From contig NZ_CP049742.1 of NCBI RefSeq assembly GCF_015482585.1, forward strand, positions 392,501 through 456,500: a stretch of 64,000 bases of DNA, in the 5' to 3' direction. Below the pieces are notes generated by a model. That model had not been told where the DNA came from. It saw only the letters and a list, made by a program, of their open reading frames with translations, and ran no database searches. The DNA is from Mangrovibacillus cuniculi. Its GTDB lineage: Bacteria > Bacillota > Bacilli > Bacillales > R1DC41. Every line of letters starts with the position of its first letter. Position 1 is the stretch's first letter. Positions 9,016 through 16,097 of the stretch are shown here, in pieces. Made by a program: the position numbers and the translations under genes.

Positions 9016-9984
9016 ATGAAACTAGGAGTGTTTACGGTACTTTTTGCAGATAAAAATGTAGATGAGATGTTGGATTACGTTCAACAAGCCGGAGTGGAAG
9101 CGGTCGAAATTGGCACTGGTGGTTACCCGGGACAACAACACTGCCCAGTGGATGAATTATTGGAAAGTGAAGAAAAGCGCGTGGAATTCATGGAAAAGGT
9201 GACATCAAGAGGGCTAACGATTAGTGCTTTTAGCTGTCACGGAAATCCAATTTCTCCGGACAAAGCATTCGCAGAGCAATCTAATCGTGACTTGGAAAAG
9301 TCTATTGAACTTGCTAGCTTGATGAATGTTCCAGTAGTAAACTGTTTCTCTGGAGTTGCGGGTGATTCTGAAACTTCCCAGTACCCTAACTGGCCAGTGG
9401 CACCTTGGCCGAATGAGTACGGAGACATTTTGACTTGGCAATGGGAGCAAAAGTTGATTCCATACTGGAAACGAATCGGTGAATTGGCTGAGAAGCGTGG
9501 AGTGAAAATTGGTTTGGAGCTTCATGGAGGTTTCTTAGTGCATACACCTTACACGTTGCTGAAATTAAGAGAAGAAACAAGCCCAGCGATTGGGGCGAAC
9601 CTAGATCCAAGTCATCTTTGGTGGCAAGGAATCGATCCTGTAGCAGCGATTAAGATTTTAGGAAAAGAAGGTGCCATCCACCATTTCCACGCAAAAGACA
9701 CGTACATCGATCAGGATAACGTAAACATGTATGGGCTAACAGATATGCAACCATACGGAAATGTTCAAACTCGTGCGTGGTCGTTCCGTTCTGTCGGATG
9801 TGGACATTCGCTGCAAGAATGGTCTGATATGGTAAGTGCACTTCGTACGTACGGGTATGATTATGTGGTGAGCATCGAGCATGAAGATCCATTAATGTCT
9901 ATCGAAGAAGGATTCGCGCGTGCGGTAACGAATTTGAAATCAGTAATTATTAAAGATCAGCCTGCAGCTATGTGGTGGGTGTGA
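9016..9984 (+). CDS. Sugar phosphate isomerase/epimerase family protein (TIM barrel)
   Basis: A 322-residue xylose isomerase-like/AP-endonuclease 2 fold protein. Likely metal ligands appear in the family order: Glu in GLELHGG, Asp and His in NLDPSHLWW, His in IHHFHAKD, Glu in VSIEHED. Related proteins act as epimerases, isomerases or lyases on sugars or keto-sugars, often beside Gfo/Idh/MocA enzymes. AAGGGGGAG precedes the ATG. It is the last gene of the sugar operon and is followed by a terminator. The specific reaction cannot be assigned. Confidence 0.88.
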   Translation: MKLGVFTVLFADKNVDEMLDYVQQAGVEAVEIGTGGYPGQQHCPVDELLESEEKRVEFMEKVTSRGLTISAFSCHGNPISPDKAFAEQSNRDLEKSIELASLMNVPVVNCFSGVAGDSETSQYPNWPVAPWPNEYGDILTWQWEQKLIPYWKRIGELAEKRGVKIGLELHGGFLVHTPYTLLKLREETSPAIGANLDPSHLWWQGIDPVAAIKILGKEGAIHHFHAKDTYIDQDNVNMYGLTDMQPYGNVQTRAWSFRSVGCGHSLQEWSDMVSALRTYGYDYVVSIEHEDPLMSIEEGFARAVTNLKSVIIKDQPAAMWWV

Positions 9985-9995
9985 TTGGTTGAGGG

Positions 9996-10033
9996 AGCTA
10001 GTGCCAGGAGGGATCTTGGTGCTGGCTTTTTTT
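9996..10033 (+). terminator. Terminator of the sugar catabolic operon
   Basis: Stem AGCTAGTGCCAGGA / TCTTGGTGCTGGCT with several G-U pairs, followed by TTTTTTT. Confidence 0.8.
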
Positions 10034-10084
10034 GTTGTGCTTTGGTTGGGAGAAGATGGTGTGGATTGGAAAATTGGCAACGTA

Positions 10085-10438
10085 AGCGCTTAAGCCACCG
10101 GGTAGGAGCGGGACGGAAGGCGACAAAGTGGTTAAGTCGCCATGCGGGAGCGGGAGAGATGGCGACAAAAGGGTTAAGTCGCCATGTGGGAGGGGGAGAG
10201 ATGGCGACAAAAGGGTTAAGTCGCCGTGTGGGAGGGGGAGAGATGGCGACAAAAGGGTTAAGTCGCCGTGTGGGAGGGGAGAGATGGCGACAAAAGGGTT
10301 AAGTCGCCATGTGGGAGCGGGAGAGATGGCGGCAAAAGGGTTAAGTCGCCATGTGTAGAGAACAATCAGTGGTACAAAAGCGGTTAAGCCGCTGGAAAGG
10401 TGAAGGAAAAACGGGTACAAAAGCGCTTAAGCCGCCAC
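10085..10438. repeat. Tandem palindrome array A (42-bp units)
   Basis: About eight units of 42 bp lie between convergent genes. Anchors (start of ATGGCGAC or its variant) fall at 10117, 10159, 10201, 10243, 10284 and 10326; further diverged units follow at about 10368 and 10410. Each central unit holds GGCGAC, 11 nt, GTCGCC, able to form a hairpin, then a purine-rich GGGAGNGGGAGAG spacer. The outer units drift toward GCGCTTAAGCCGCC, the form found in array D. Confidence 0.95.
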
Positions 10439-10460
10439 ACACAGAGAGAGAGTGGGGAAA

Positions 10461-10525
10461 AGGACACTCATCTAAATACAGGCCACATCACGTGACCAAC
10501 GATGAGTTGTTACTGTTCACGTAAC
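10461..10525 (-). repeat. Array-associated dispersed element, copy 1
   Basis: Contains the palindrome TCACGTGA and ends in GTTACTGTTCACGTAAC (outer GTTAC/GTAAC). It lies between the terminator of the minus-strand acyltransferase gene and array A. Related copies lie at 29151-29194 and, on the other strand, 40941-41004. Confidence 0.85.
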
Positions 10526-10528
10526 AAA

Positions 10529-10566
10529 AAAACCGCCCAGAAAGAATAATTCTTCCTAGGCGGTTT
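10529..10566 (-). terminator. Terminator of the acyltransferase gene
   Basis: On the minus strand, AAAACCGCC / GGCGGTTTT arms extended by AAGAATT / AATTCTT, followed by a T run. Confidence 0.85.
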
Positions 10567-10574
10567 TGGCTCTA

Positions 10575-11570
10575 TCATCCATGTGAATTTCGGCTTTGAT
10601 AGGTGAAGTATCTAGTTGTGTTTACTAATGGATCAACAATTTTTCTTGTGATTCGGTGCTTCGTGATAAAGCATATTGCTACTGTAAAGACGATTAGCAA
10701 CCAATACAAAGAGTTTTCGGAAATAAAGTCTCTAATAGGAGTTGCTACTACTAGCTTAACTAATAGCAAATGAAGCAAGAAAATATAAAGTGAATGTTGA
10801 CCATATGAAGTGAAGAAAGTTTCTCTCTTTGGAATCAGCGTTAAGACGCACAAGGAAACTAGTGCAATGGCCAGGTATAAACAGAATCGATAAGACCATG
10901 CATAAATTAACTGAGAATCTGCTAATTCAAAGTAATTACGCTTACCCATAAGCCAAGTCTTTACTTCGATTGGACTTAACAACCATAAAAAGACAAAAAC
11001 GAGTGTTAGTCCAAATCCAGCAGTCCATTGATAAGGTGTTTTCTTCAAAGCTAAGAAGTGTTCTTTTTTCAAATAGTAACCGGCTAAGAAGAATGGGAAA
11101 AAGAAAAACGTTCTAGATAAACTCAGTTCGGCGCTGACAAAAGGAATATAACCAGCTGCCAAGCTAAAAAGAACAGCCCACCACATACCATTCTTAAATT
11201 TAGTAAATACAAACAACATTAAATTCCAGAAGAATAAGCTTAATAAAAACCACATCGCCCATCTAGGGGTAACCAAGGTAAATCCTACTGGATCATCAAA
11301 TGCTTTGTAGTACAATGTGTAAAGTAGCTGAAAAATTATATAAGGAATAATTAACTTACCTGCTAATTTTTTTACGTACCCTTTATCGTGAAACTTTTTG
11401 GAAAAGTAACCAGCAATTAAAATAAATAAAGGCATGTGAAATAAAAAGATAAACAAGTAAACAGCGTCTAAAAATGCATTTTCTTCTAAAAAGCTAGATA
11501 ACATATGGCCGAAGACGACAAGGAAGATGAGAATACCTTTTACATTGTCAAAATAAGCTATTCGATTCAT
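10575..11570 (-). CDS. Acyltransferase family 3 membrane protein
   Basis: Polytopic membrane O-acyltransferase, 331 residues, roughly ten hydrophobic segments. The N-terminal NRIAYFDNVKGILIFLVVFGHMLS is the family signature with the catalytic-type His, and LFIFLFHMPLFILIAGYFSKK follows as in fucose/exopolysaccharide acetyltransferases. ATG 11570 was chosen over the longer frame (to 11666) because it starts at the conserved motif and has AGAAGG upstream. It probably transfers acetyl groups to an extracellular glycan. Single gene with its own terminator. Confidence 0.87.
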   Translation of the reverse strand: MNRIAYFDNVKGILIFLVVFGHMLSSFLEENAFLDAVYLFIFLFHMPLFILIAGYFSKKFHDKGYVKKLAGKLIIPYIIFQLLYTLYYKAFDDPVGFTLVTPRWAMWFLLSLFFWNLMLFVFTKFKNGMWWAVLFSLAAGYIPFVSAELSLSRTFFFFPFFLAGYYLKKEHFLALKKTPYQWTAGFGLTLVFVFLWLLSPIEVKTWLMGKRNYFELADSQLIYAWSYRFCLYLAIALVSLCVLTLIPKRETFFTSYGQHSLYIFLLHLLLVKLVVATPIRDFISENSLYWLLIVFTVAICFITKHRITRKIVDPLVNTTRYFTYQSRNSHG

Positions 11571-11738
11571 CTGTATTACCTTCTTCTCTATTAGTTTTGT
11601 ATTCAAGTGTATAATTCTACTCTTTTTTTTATATTTTTCAAGAGTGAAATGGATGATAAATACCAATACCCAAATAACTTCTTGGAGAAACTGGTAAAAT
11701 ATATCTATTTAACTTTAAAAATATTTTTTTAAAAAGTA

Positions 11739-11767
11739 TTGACGTATTATACCATTTCGTGTAAGAT
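11739..11767 (+). promoter_or_regulatory. Promoter of tRNA-Gly
   Basis: TTGACG, a 17-bp spacer, then TAAGAT, placed 27 bp before the tRNA. Confidence 0.7.
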
Positions 11768-11794
11768 AAACATTGTCTTCGATACGAAGCATAT

Positions 11795-11868
11795 GCGGGT
11801 GTAGTTTAATGGTAAAACCTCAGCCTTCCAAGCTGATGTCGTGGGTTCGATTCCCATCACCCGCTCCA
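11795..11868 (+). tRNA. tRNA-Gly (anticodon TCC)
   Basis: Complete tRNA with encoded CCA: acceptor GCGGGTG / CACCCGC, anticodon stem TCAGC/GCTGA, loop CTTCCAA (anticodon TCC). A weak hairpin (CTTCT / AGAAG) and long T runs follow at about 11878-11911 and probably terminate it. Confidence 0.96.
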
Positions 11869-11928
11869 ATTTTTTCTTCTTACCAGAAGTTCTTTTTTTT
11901 TGTTTTTTTTTTCTACTTATAATAAAGA

Positions 11929-11965
11929 GAAAACATGCACTTCCCACAGGGAGGTGCATGTTTTC
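11929..11965 (-). terminator. Hairpin downstream of the B3/B4 protein gene
   Basis: A 16-bp stem (GAAAACATGCAC plus TTCC/GGAG pairs) lies 11 bp past the stop of the minus-strand gene at 11977 and is followed by a moderately T-rich tract. Confidence 0.75.
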
Positions 11966-11976
11966 GTATATAGATT

Positions 11977-12648
11977 TCAAATAGTATAATTAGTTACCTT
12001 GTGATCTCCACCGTGTACCTGTGTAAACATTTTTGCAAGGGATTCTGTCAGTTTCTTAGCGTTGTCATCTGAAATACTTGGTTGATGGAAAACGATCTGC
12101 AGAGCATCAGTTGTAGACTCCGTTACTGCAGTGCGAACAGAATCAACATATGGACTGCCAAAGATACCTTGTTCATCCTTTGCAACCAACAAGCCTTCTG
12201 CGTGAATATCACGTCCATTTAATCCGGAATAGGTTTCTCCTTCTTGGCCAATGGCAATAGTAACAGTGTCACCTTTTATCTTACTTGTATCATAAATTCC
12301 AATTGGAATGGCATATTCCATCGAGAAAAAGTTGTTGATATCGGTTGCAGAGTGGTGACTTTGTAAAAATTGTTGTTTTTGTACTCGGCGATACAATGCT
12401 TCGTTAGAAGGACGATAGCGACTTGGGTTATACCCAGTCTTTTTAAAGATATCTCTCCACTCTGATATTCCACTAAAGTCACTTACTTGCTTTTCTTGCA
12501 AATCTAAAAAAAGAGCTTCTTGAAAAAGTTGTAGGCGACCTTTTATCATCTGTGGAGAAGCGCCTACCTGTATGGTAGTATAGTGAATTAGACTGATTTT
12601 TACGTCATTTAGTCGTGATTTTACGGAGTCATCTATAAAAAATTGCAT
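11977..12648 (-). CDS. B3/B4 domain protein (Phe-tRNA synthetase beta-like)
   Basis: A 223-residue stand-alone B3/B4 domain protein, related to the tRNA-binding/editing portion of phenylalanyl-tRNA synthetase beta. The diagnostic stretch is WRDIFKKTGYNPSRYRPSNEALYRRV, followed by DINNFFSMEYAIPIGIYD and GRDIHAEGLLV. No catalytic synthetase domain is present. Stand-alone members may edit or bind mischarged tRNA, but their role is not established. It is divergent from queG, which starts 83 bp away; the two could share a control region. Confidence 0.85.
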   Translation of the reverse strand: MQFFIDDSVKSRLNDVKISLIHYTTIQVGASPQMIKGRLQLFQEALFLDLQEKQVSDFSGISEWRDIFKKTGYNPSRYRPSNEALYRRVQKQQFLQSHHSATDINNFFSMEYAIPIGIYDTSKIKGDTVTIAIGQEGETYSGLNGRDIHAEGLLVAKDEQGIFGSPYVDSVRTAVTESTTDALQIVFHQPSISDDNAKKLTESLAKMFTQVHGGDHKVTNYTI

Positions 12649-12731
12649 GGATGAAAGCCCTCTTTCTAAATTAATTTTCCTTATCGTACCATATATTACT
12701 TTCCTTTTTCATGTGAGAGGAGTTGAAACGT

Positions 12732-13862
12732 ATGAATACAGCTCAACTAAAAAAAGAAATTCAAGAAAACTGTCGTAATCTTGGCATAGATTTAGTGGGT
12801 TTTGCGGCTGCAAACCCTTTCGGCGAGATGAAAAATCGTCTTATTAGATTTGAAGAATTAGGTCACGCATCTGGATTTGAAGAAAAAGATATCGAAAAAC
12901 GAACGAATCCATCTTTAATTTTTGACGACACACCTAAATCTATTATCTCTATTGCCGTTGCTTATCCTAATAAAATGTCCAATGCCCCAAAAGGCAAAAA
13001 GGGGGAACGTCGAGGTATTTTTGCACGAGCTTCTTGGGGACAAGATTATCATACCGTATTGCGAGATAGATTGTGTAAATTAGAACAATTCATCTCAGAA
13101 CGTTATCCAAGTGCTGTAATGCGATCCATGGTAGATACCGGCGAACTGGTAGATCGTGCAGTTGCAGAGCGTGCCGGGGTTGGTTGGAGCGCGAAAAATT
13201 GTTCGATTATCACAGAAGAATTTGGTTCGTATGTTTATTTAGGAGAAATGATTACGAATATCCCTTTTGAAGAAGACGAACCAATTATGGACCAGTGTGG
13301 AAGCTGTAGGAAATGCATAGACGCTTGTCCAACAGGTGCTCTTGTCGGTGTTGGAGGTCAGTTAAATGCGCAAAAATGTATTTCCTTCTTAACGCAAACG
13401 AAATCCTTTTTGCCAGAAGAATATATGAAGAAAATTGGTAATCGCCTTTATGGATGTGACACGTGTCAAACAGTATGTCCAAAAAATAAAGGCATTAATG
13501 CAACGCACCAAACAGAATTTCACCCAGATCCGGAGAGAGTAAAACCACTTTTAGAGCCACTGCTTTTTTTATCGAATAAGGAGTTTAAAGAACTTTACGG
13601 AGAGATGTCTGGTGCTTGGCGAGGCAAGAAACCGATTCAAAGAAATGCACTTATTGCTTTGGGGAATTTTAAAGAAGTCTCTACAATTCCAAGTATCCAA
13701 CAGGTGCTATGGAAAGATCCTCGTAACGAAATTCGTGCAACAGCAGCGTGGGCGTTAGGTGAGATGAAGACGGAAGAATCAAAGGGGATTTTATTAGAAG
13801 CAATCCAAAAAGAAAAAGATGAATTAGTTTGTGAGCAAATAGAATTAGCATTAAGGAAATAA
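12732..13862 (+). CDS. queG: Epoxyqueuosine reductase QueG
   Basis: Cobalamin-dependent iron-sulfur enzyme that performs the last step of queuosine formation in tRNA, 376 residues. Two [4Fe-4S] motifs are visible: CGSCRKCIDACPTGAL (from Cys189) and CDTCQTVCPKNKG. The RSMVDTGELVDRAVAERAGVGWSAKNC region carries the conserved catalytic-site residues. The C-terminus has HEAT-like repeats (IRATAAWALGEM). ATG 12732 sits 9 nt after GAGAGGAG; the upstream TTG at 12723 abuts the ribosome site and is rejected. The B12 uptake locus at 22.5 kb could supply its cofactor. Gene order with yhbB and trmL matches B. subtilis. Confidence 0.95.
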   Translation: MNTAQLKKEIQENCRNLGIDLVGFAAANPFGEMKNRLIRFEELGHASGFEEKDIEKRTNPSLIFDDTPKSIISIAVAYPNKMSNAPKGKKGERRGIFARASWGQDYHTVLRDRLCKLEQFISERYPSAVMRSMVDTGELVDRAVAERAGVGWSAKNCSIITEEFGSYVYLGEMITNIPFEEDEPIMDQCGSCRKCIDACPTGALVGVGGQLNAQKCISFLTQTKSFLPEEYMKKIGNRLYGCDTCQTVCPKNKGINATHQTEFHPDPERVKPLLEPLLFLSNKEFKELYGEMSGAWRGKKPIQRNALIALGNFKEVSTIPSIQQVLWKDPRNEIRATAAWALGEMKTEESKGILLEAIQKEKDELVCEQIELALRK

Positions 13863-13925
13863 ATTAATGGTTTGTCCTATCCGTTTTTCCACATAGAGTA
13901 AAAGTGGAAGAGTAGGAGGGATACC

Positions 13926-14792
13926 ATGAAGAAGCAAATAGCGGATTTAACAAACAACCGACTACAAATGCTGACGAACTCCAACATGAAATCTGTGTGT
14001 CCAACAATGGAGCAGAGAGCGAAATTAGCAAAGGTACAAAATAATGAAATACGAAAAGCCATGGCAAAAGGAAAGATAAAAGATCAGTTTCAAAACGGTG
14101 ATTATACGTATGTTCATTACGATGTGCATTTTTCCTTTTATCGAGTCCAAGGGAAGAGGCACTATATGGAGGAACTGGTAGAAAACCGAGTGGCTTCTTT
14201 TTTTAAAGACGAGTTGTATGATGATTATGAATGGTTACCGGAAGAAGAGGAAACAGAAGAGAGTCTGTTACCTGATTCTTCAGATGAACGAGTTGCTTTT
14301 GTATACGATAGGCGTAAAGCTGTACAATACGCAGAACAATATTGGAATAAACCGAATCCTGCATACAAATACTTTGAGAACAATTGTACTAATTATATTT
14401 CTCAATGTTTGCGCGCTGGGGGAGCTCCAATGAGAGGAAATCCAAATAGAGGTTCGGGGTGGTGGTATACAGGATCATCTTGGAGCTGGAGTTGGGCAGT
14501 AGCACATGCGTTTCAAGGTTATTTTGCTAATTCAAAGACTGGTCTTCGAGCAAGACGAGTAACTGATGCAAGCCAATTAATTCTAGGAGATATCATTTGT
14601 TACGACTTTCAAGGAGATGGTAGGTTTGATCACTCCACCATTGTAACAGCGAAAGATGAAAACGGAATGCCTTTAGTAAATGCCAATACGTACAACAGTC
14701 GAATGAGATATTGGGCGTACGAGGATTCTACTGCGTATACGCCAAATATAAAGTATCGTTTTTATCATATTTTAGATGACAATTCTAGGTAA
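13926..14792 (+). CDS. Amidase domain protein, YhbB-like
   Basis: A 288-residue protein with a C-terminal putative amidase domain (Amidase_6 family). The catalytic-type Cys lies in YFENNCTNYISQCLRAGGAPMRG and the later His in GRFDHSTIVT. The N-terminal 120 residues are charged and lack a signal peptide, so it is probably cytosolic or made inside the forespore or mother cell. GTAGGAGG precedes the ATG. It sits between queG and trmL as yhbB does in B. subtilis. Function beyond the fold is unknown. Confidence 0.87.
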   Translation: MKKQIADLTNNRLQMLTNSNMKSVCPTMEQRAKLAKVQNNEIRKAMAKGKIKDQFQNGDYTYVHYDVHFSFYRVQGKRHYMEELVENRVASFFKDELYDDYEWLPEEEETEESLLPDSSDERVAFVYDRRKAVQYAEQYWNKPNPAYKYFENNCTNYISQCLRAGGAPMRGNPNRGSGWWYTGSSWSWSWAVAHAFQGYFANSKTGLRARRVTDASQLILGDIICYDFQGDGRFDHSTIVTAKDENGMPLVNANTYNSRMRYWAYEDSTAYTPNIKYRFYHILDDNSR

Positions 14793-14848
14793 GTAAGAAA
14801 ACATCATGCTATAATGTCCGTTGAAGAGAAATGAACGAGGTGACAAAA

Positions 14849-15322
14849 GTGGGAATACACGTAGTACAATATCAACCAGAAATCCCAGCAAACACGGGTA
14901 ACATTGCTAGAACCTGTGTAGGGACAAATGCAACATTACATTTAATTCATCCGCTTAGTTTTTCTATTGATGATAAACAAGTAAAGAGAGCTGGACTGGA
15001 TTATTGGAAAGATACGAAGGTAGTAGAGCATAATTCATTAGAAGATTTCTTAGAGTATAGTAAAGATGGAGAGATTTTCTTAATTACGAAATTCGGAGAA
15101 CACTATTACGACCAATTGAATTATAGTGACCCAGATAAAGATTATTATTTTATTTTTGGAAGAGAAACGACGGGGTTGCCAGTGGAGTTTCGTGAAGCGA
15201 ATAAAGATCGTGCCATGCGCATTCCAATGACAGAAGGAATCCGTTCGTTGAATGTTAGTAATACGGCAGCGATTTTAATTTATGAAGCGTTGAGGCAGCA
15301 AGGTTTTCCGAATATGAGGTAA
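14849..15322 (+). CDS. trmL: tRNA (cytidine(34)-2'-O)-methyltransferase TrmL
   Basis: SPOUT-family methyltransferase of 157 residues that 2'-O-methylates the wobble base of tRNA-Leu. It shows PEIPANTGNIARTC, the knot motif FGRETTGLP and RIPMTEGIRSLNVSNTAAILIYEALRQ, closely matching B. subtilis TrmL (CspR). GTG 14849 with GAGGTGAC upstream gives a start aligned with that protein; the ATG at 14831 has no ribosome site and would add six residues. It is followed by a terminator shared with a small convergent gene. Confidence 0.95.
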   Translation: MGIHVVQYQPEIPANTGNIARTCVGTNATLHLIHPLSFSIDDKQVKRAGLDYWKDTKVVEHNSLEDFLEYSKDGEIFLITKFGEHYYDQLNYSDPDKDYYFIFGRETTGLPVEFREANKDRAMRIPMTEGIRSLNVSNTAAILIYEALRQQGFPNMR

Positions 15323-15328
15323 AGAAAA

Positions 15329-15355
15329 AGAAGTTGCGATGGCAACTTCTTTTTT
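15329..15355. terminator. Bidirectional terminator between trmL and a small gene
   Basis: Stem AAGAAGTTGC / GCAACTTCTT with loop GATG, with T runs on both strands. It lies just past the stops of trmL (+) and the small gene at 15359-15463 (-). Confidence 0.88.
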
Positions 15356-15358
15356 CGT

Positions 15359-15463
15359 TTAATGAGAGGTTTTCTTCCCCGGCTTATCATCATATCCAGC
15401 TGTAAAAATCGCTGTTAAGAACGCTACACATACCCCTAAAATTAAAATCGTTCCCATGTTCAT
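15359..15463 (-). CDS. Small predicted membrane protein (34 residues)
   Basis: A 34-residue reading frame: a single hydrophobic segment (MNMGTILILGVCVAFLTAIF) followed by a charged tail (YDDKPGKKTSH). A strong CAAGGGGGCA ribosome site precedes the ATG, and the stop is backed by the bidirectional terminator. This arrangement supports a real gene. A second in-frame ATG lies two codons in. No function is recognised; one-span membrane microproteins of this type are common in bacilli. Confidence 0.65.
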   Translation of the reverse strand: MNMGTILILGVCVAFLTAIFTAGYDDKPGKKTSH

Positions 15464-15620
15464 TGCCCCCTTGCTTGTTGATAGTAATAGTATTGTTTCA
15501 ATTATAGCTTATTTCCATTCTGATGTGAACGTTTTCTATTGGAATAAATAGGCTTGCTTTCTTGTAACTCTATGAACCTTTCTTCGACTAATATAGCAAG
15601 AGTGAATTTTTAGGGGGATT

Positions 15621-16010
15621 ATGATGAAAGGCGTACTATGTTTGGTCATTATGTCAATATCGGCTATGCTAACGGTTGGACATCTGAAAAATACTGATGA
15701 ACTGATTCCGGTAAAACAAACGAAAGAAATTAGTGTGGAGTTTGGGGAAAACGGACGTATTTATCACAAAATTATTACGGACGCTTCAGTCATTGCGGAA
15801 GTTATTAATCAAATTAATACCGGTGTACGACAAGATTTAGCAGCAATTACAATGGAACCCTTCACAGAGAATGATGGGAAAATAAATATAATTACACCAG
15901 ATAAAACGTATACGCTCTATGTCCATAACGGAAGTAATGATGTCATTACGGATCATTATTTAATTGATACAGATTTAGATTTTATGAACTTGGACAATAA
16001 AACAAAATAA
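15621..16010 (+). CDS. Hypothetical exported or membrane-anchored protein
   Basis: A 129-residue protein with an N-terminal hydrophobic segment (MMKGVLCLVIMSISAMLTVGH) that may be a signal or anchor and lacks a clear lipobox. The remainder is a polar alpha/beta domain (ISVEFGENGRIYHKIITDAS, KINIITPDKTYTLYVH). AGGGGG precedes two adjacent ATG codons; ATG 15624 has slightly better spacing. It stands alone between trmL and prkA, roughly where yhbD-yhbF lie in B. subtilis, but it does not obviously match them. I do not recognise the family. Confidence 0.7.
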   Translation: MMKGVLCLVIMSISAMLTVGHLKNTDELIPVKQTKEISVEFGENGRIYHKIITDASVIAEVINQINTGVRQDLAAITMEPFTENDGKINIITPDKTYTLYVHNGSNDVITDHYLIDTDLDFMNLDNKTK

Positions 16011-16030
16011 ATCTTCCTGCGATTACGTTT

Positions 16031-16058
16031 CATCATTTCGTGATTTCGTGCATACCTT
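16031..16058 (+). promoter_or_regulatory. Candidate sigma-E promoter of prkA
   Basis: CATCATT, 13 bp, CATACCTT resembles the sigma-E pattern (-35 near KMATATT, -10 CATACAHT). prkA in B. subtilis is mother-cell expressed. Confidence 0.4.
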
Positions 16059-16097
16059 AGAATAATCGTTTAGCCCAAACGAGAAAGGAAGGGTTAT

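Noticed and set aside
9985-10420. Frames on both strands over array A
   Set aside because: A 42-bp repeat without stops is open on both strands; codon composition follows the repeat and no ribosome site precedes them.
11747-11980. Minus-strand 77-codon frame containing ERVMGIEPTTSAWKAEVLPL
   Set aside because: This is the well-known spurious translation of the strand opposite tRNA-Gly; the tRNA explains the sequence.
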